From NCBI GenBank assembly GCA_010094025.1, contig ML991783.1, forward strand, positions 310,001-374,000: a stretch of DNA of 64,000 nucleotides, written 5' to 3'. Positions within the stretch are counted from its first letter, which is position 1. Each line of letters begins with the position of its first letter. This stretch comes from Viridothelium virens. Taxonomy: Eukaryota > Ascomycota > Dothideomycetes > Trypetheliales > Trypetheliaceae. A program made the translations under genes and the position numbers. The notes under the pieces are model-generated. The model was not told the origin of the DNA, did not search any database, and saw only the letters and a list, made by a program, of their open reading frames with translations. Shown here one piece after another: positions 61,766-64,000 of the stretch.

Positions 61766-61789
61766 ATGATGATGATGATGGTGATGATG
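61766..61789 (+). repeat. (ATG)n microsatellite
   Basis: Eight trinucleotides, ATG with one GTG interruption, read directly upstream of the cyclin gene. Confidence 0.85.
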
Positions 61790-62956
61790 TTGCTATTGGG
61801 CAGGTGAGATCGGCTAATTACAGGCCAACTGGGAAAGGTAGAAGAGCAGAAAAGTGGAAAAGTGGGAGACGGTGGGAAGGAAGCCGCCAGTCCCGCTTCC
61901 TAACGGTATTCGTTATTCGTAATCTGGCTGAGGAGACACCGACACCGACGCCATCCGAGACAGTCAGAAACGAGTCTGGGAGCCAACCGGCCGGTACATT
62001 TTTCATTCCCATCCCTTCCCCTTCGCTCCCTTCATCCACTCCACTCCATCCTCCCCTTCTCCCTCCAAGCCTGGGTGGATTGCTACCACATTCATCCACC
62101 GATCTCCCTCTTTCTCCCTGACAGGGCGAAGGCGTTCCCCCTTGCCGGCTGTGAACACCTTGTGCGCAGGCACCAAGCCCCGTTCATTATCCGCCGCTGC
62201 CGACTGAACCCTCAATCCCTCGGCTGTCAGTACACCCTCACCTTTTCGACACCTCGACCATTCCTCTCATCGTCGACGTTCATTGCCAATCCTCACAGGC
62301 GATGCTATACCCTCATCAGTCGTCGTGTTGAACTGAGTGAATGCGCATCACGCCGCCTCCCTTTCCCTGCCGGAGATCCATTGGGCCGCGCAACGAGGTT
62401 GCAGAAAGAGTCTACTTTGCAGACGCACACAGCACTCGATCTTTTCTAACCTCGCGCGCGAGACGTATCTATTCACTTAGCCGCGTCTCACTGGCAGAAT
62501 TTTCGCCTTGGTTGCAGCTCTAAGTTGGCAGTGCCAATCAAGAAACTGGCCAAACCTTAATGAAGGGAGCATCACTGATGGCTTGATTCACACCATCGGC
62601 CTCCAAATCTCCGCCTGGCAAACGACTCACATCGCCACAACCCTCCTACTTTGGCTCTCACCGACCTGCTTTTCATTCTCGATACTCAACTTCCGCGGCA
62701 CGCCACGATTGGTTCACGACCTCCAAACAGCATCTTCGCCTAGCAGTCCTCCTATTCGAAACAGACCTCCCTTGACTACAAATCTGGCATCCTGCTTTGC
62801 ATGGTGACGCGCTGAGGACTCCATCTTGTGCGGTGCTTCGCCGAACTCTGGGCTCACCGAGAACAAGAGGAACGGATCGGCCAACGATTTTCTTGTCACC
62901 CAAGTCGGCTGATCTAGTAGTCCAGCTTCTTGTGGCATTCTTTCGCTGGGTAAGAG

Positions 62957-64000
62957 ATGCCCTCTTCTGCCCCACGCGCAGCAATGTCAGGTCAACCTTC
63001 TCCTGCACCGTCTGAATTTGTGCCCTACAATGCCACCAACACCAACGGTCCCATAGGCCAGCCTCAGTTCCAGCCATCTACCTTTCCTACGTCTTTCAGC
63101 GCCGCTGGTTCGGAAGGAGGTGGATATGGAACTGTCGATCGCTTCAATCATGGTTCCGCGCTTCATCATCAACTGGGCATCCGCGAAAAGTTCCATGACG
63201 CTGCTCACTTCAATGACGAGTCCAACAGGCTTGCCCCGCTGACCGGCTATCACGAGCCCATGGGCGCTCCGCTGTTGCCACCCATGCAAATAGTTGGGCG
63301 GGCTTCGGGTGATGCTGGACCTCAGGTTCATGGCCTTCCAGAGCAGCGCCCACAATCCGACCAGGAGCTGAATGAAGAGAGCGCTGCTGGTGGAGTTTCG
63401 CCAGTCCTTGACTATGAGATGGCAACTATGGTGACATATGTGACTGAAATGGCCCAGAAACTGTACGTCTGTGTTCGCCCCCAACATATCAATTTCGTAA
63501 TGTTGACATGCCTTGTAGGATCAATCCCGCTGCACCTTCGTCAGCCTCGTTCGAGAATTGGGTTCGCCAAGTATTGGTAGCCACTAGATTGCCGTCTGCA
63601 ACGATCTCGATGGCTTTCTTCTACCTCGCCGTCCGCATGAGTAGGATGGACAAATCACAGCACGACCTTACCGATCAAGCGCAGCTCTACAGGCTAGTCA
63701 TCGTGGCTTTTATGCTGGGTAGTAAGTTTCTCGACGACAACACCTTCATCAACAAATCCTGGGCCCAGGTGAGCAAGATCGACGTCCACGAACTGAGTAC
63801 TCTTGAACGGGAATGGCTTCGGGACATCGTCTGGACTCTTCACTGCGACCCTCACGCCGAGAACGGCTACAATGTGTGGCGTGATCACTGGAAGACATAT
63901 GAGAAGGAGCTGGAGGCCCAAAAAGCATTATGGGCGCGGTGGCCGCTATACAATGCCCCTGTCCAACAGGCGCAATTAATGGACAGGGCTTGGCCCAATC
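62957..64000 (+). CDS. Clg1-like cyclin-domain protein (3' end outside the window)
   Basis: Two exons seen, 62957-63462 and 63519 to the window end, open at the right edge. About 329 residues are visible. The ATG at 62957 gives MPSSAPRAAMSGQPSPAP; the ATG at 62984 (MSGQPS) is an equally good start. The first 140 residues are polar. The cyclin box follows: LDYEMATMVTYVTEMAQKL, WVRQVLVATRLPSATISMAF, FYLAVRMSRM, RLVIVAFMLGSKFLDDNTFI, NKSWAQVSKIDVHELSTLER and EWLRDIVWTLHCD. The KFLDDNTF and NKSWA motifs are typical of Pho85-partner cyclins, and the layout fits Clg1. The GTACGT donor at 63463 and TAG acceptor ending at 63518 are in phase. The long, C/T-rich upstream region suggests a long leader. 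Confidence 0.85.

Larger units (their letters stand above)
58220..62956. other. 4.7-kb gene-poor stretch upstream of the cyclin gene
   Basis: Between two plus-strand genes. An AT-rich patch lies at about 59.70-60.10 kb. A possible gene remnant lies on the minus strand at 60483-61003. An (ATG)n microsatellite is at 61766-61789, and a C/T-rich stretch at about 61.99-62.12 kb looks like the start of a long leader for the cyclin gene. No tRNA, snRNA or transposon ends recognised. Confidence 0.5.

Overview
The window looks like nuclear DNA of a filamentous ascomycete (Pezizomycotina). The genes carry short spliceosomal introns, mostly about 50-80 bp, with GTAAGT/GTGAGT-like donors and CTAAC/CTGAC-like branch sites. 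The proteins are fungal types: a PTH11-like receptor, a ferric reductase, Yak1, Ran1 and DEF1. I cannot fix the class or species. I recognised no transposon, virus-like element, rRNA, tRNA or CRISPR. All exon coordinates were derived by eye from splice signals, reading-frame continuity and family conservation.

Left part (1-21.2 kb), compact and housekeeping: a CECR5/YKR070W-like HAD phosphatase (maybe open at the left edge); a fungal protein of unknown function divergent from DEF1 (RNA polymerase II degradation factor); an unknown two-helix membrane protein; DPM1 (dolichol-phosphate mannose synthase) divergent from a sulfite oxidase-type molybdoenzyme; a Dap1-like haem-binding cytochrome b5 fold protein; a 613-residue Ser/Pro-rich coiled-coil protein; TMA7; and the splicing kinase PRP4.

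Middle (21.2-34.7 kb): two long stretches with no convincing gene surround a Ran1-family kinase. Then come a small secreted protein (34.75 kb), TAD2 (tRNA adenosine deaminase), ribosomal protein L7 (uL30), VPS22 (ESCRT-II), eIF3c and Yak1. The second intron of the L7 gene contains what looks like a box C/D snoRNA with a 13-nt match to the conserved LSU rRNA segment CCCGAAAGAUGGU. This is the most interesting single signal I found.

Right part (46.6-64 kb): a six-helix fungal membrane protein, a ferric reductase-type oxidoreductase, HMG-CoA synthase (ERG13), a PTH11-like membrane protein, then a 4.7 kb gene-poor stretch with an AT-rich patch and a possible gene remnant. The window ends inside a Clg1-like cyclin gene.

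Functional links: L7, eIF3c, TMA7, TAD2 and the snoRNA all serve translation or ribosome building. DEF1 and PRP4 act on transcription and splicing. Yak1 and Ran1-type kinases couple nutrients or stress to growth. ERG13 and Dap1 both touch sterol synthesis but lie 40 kb apart. I see no biosynthetic cluster or defence island.
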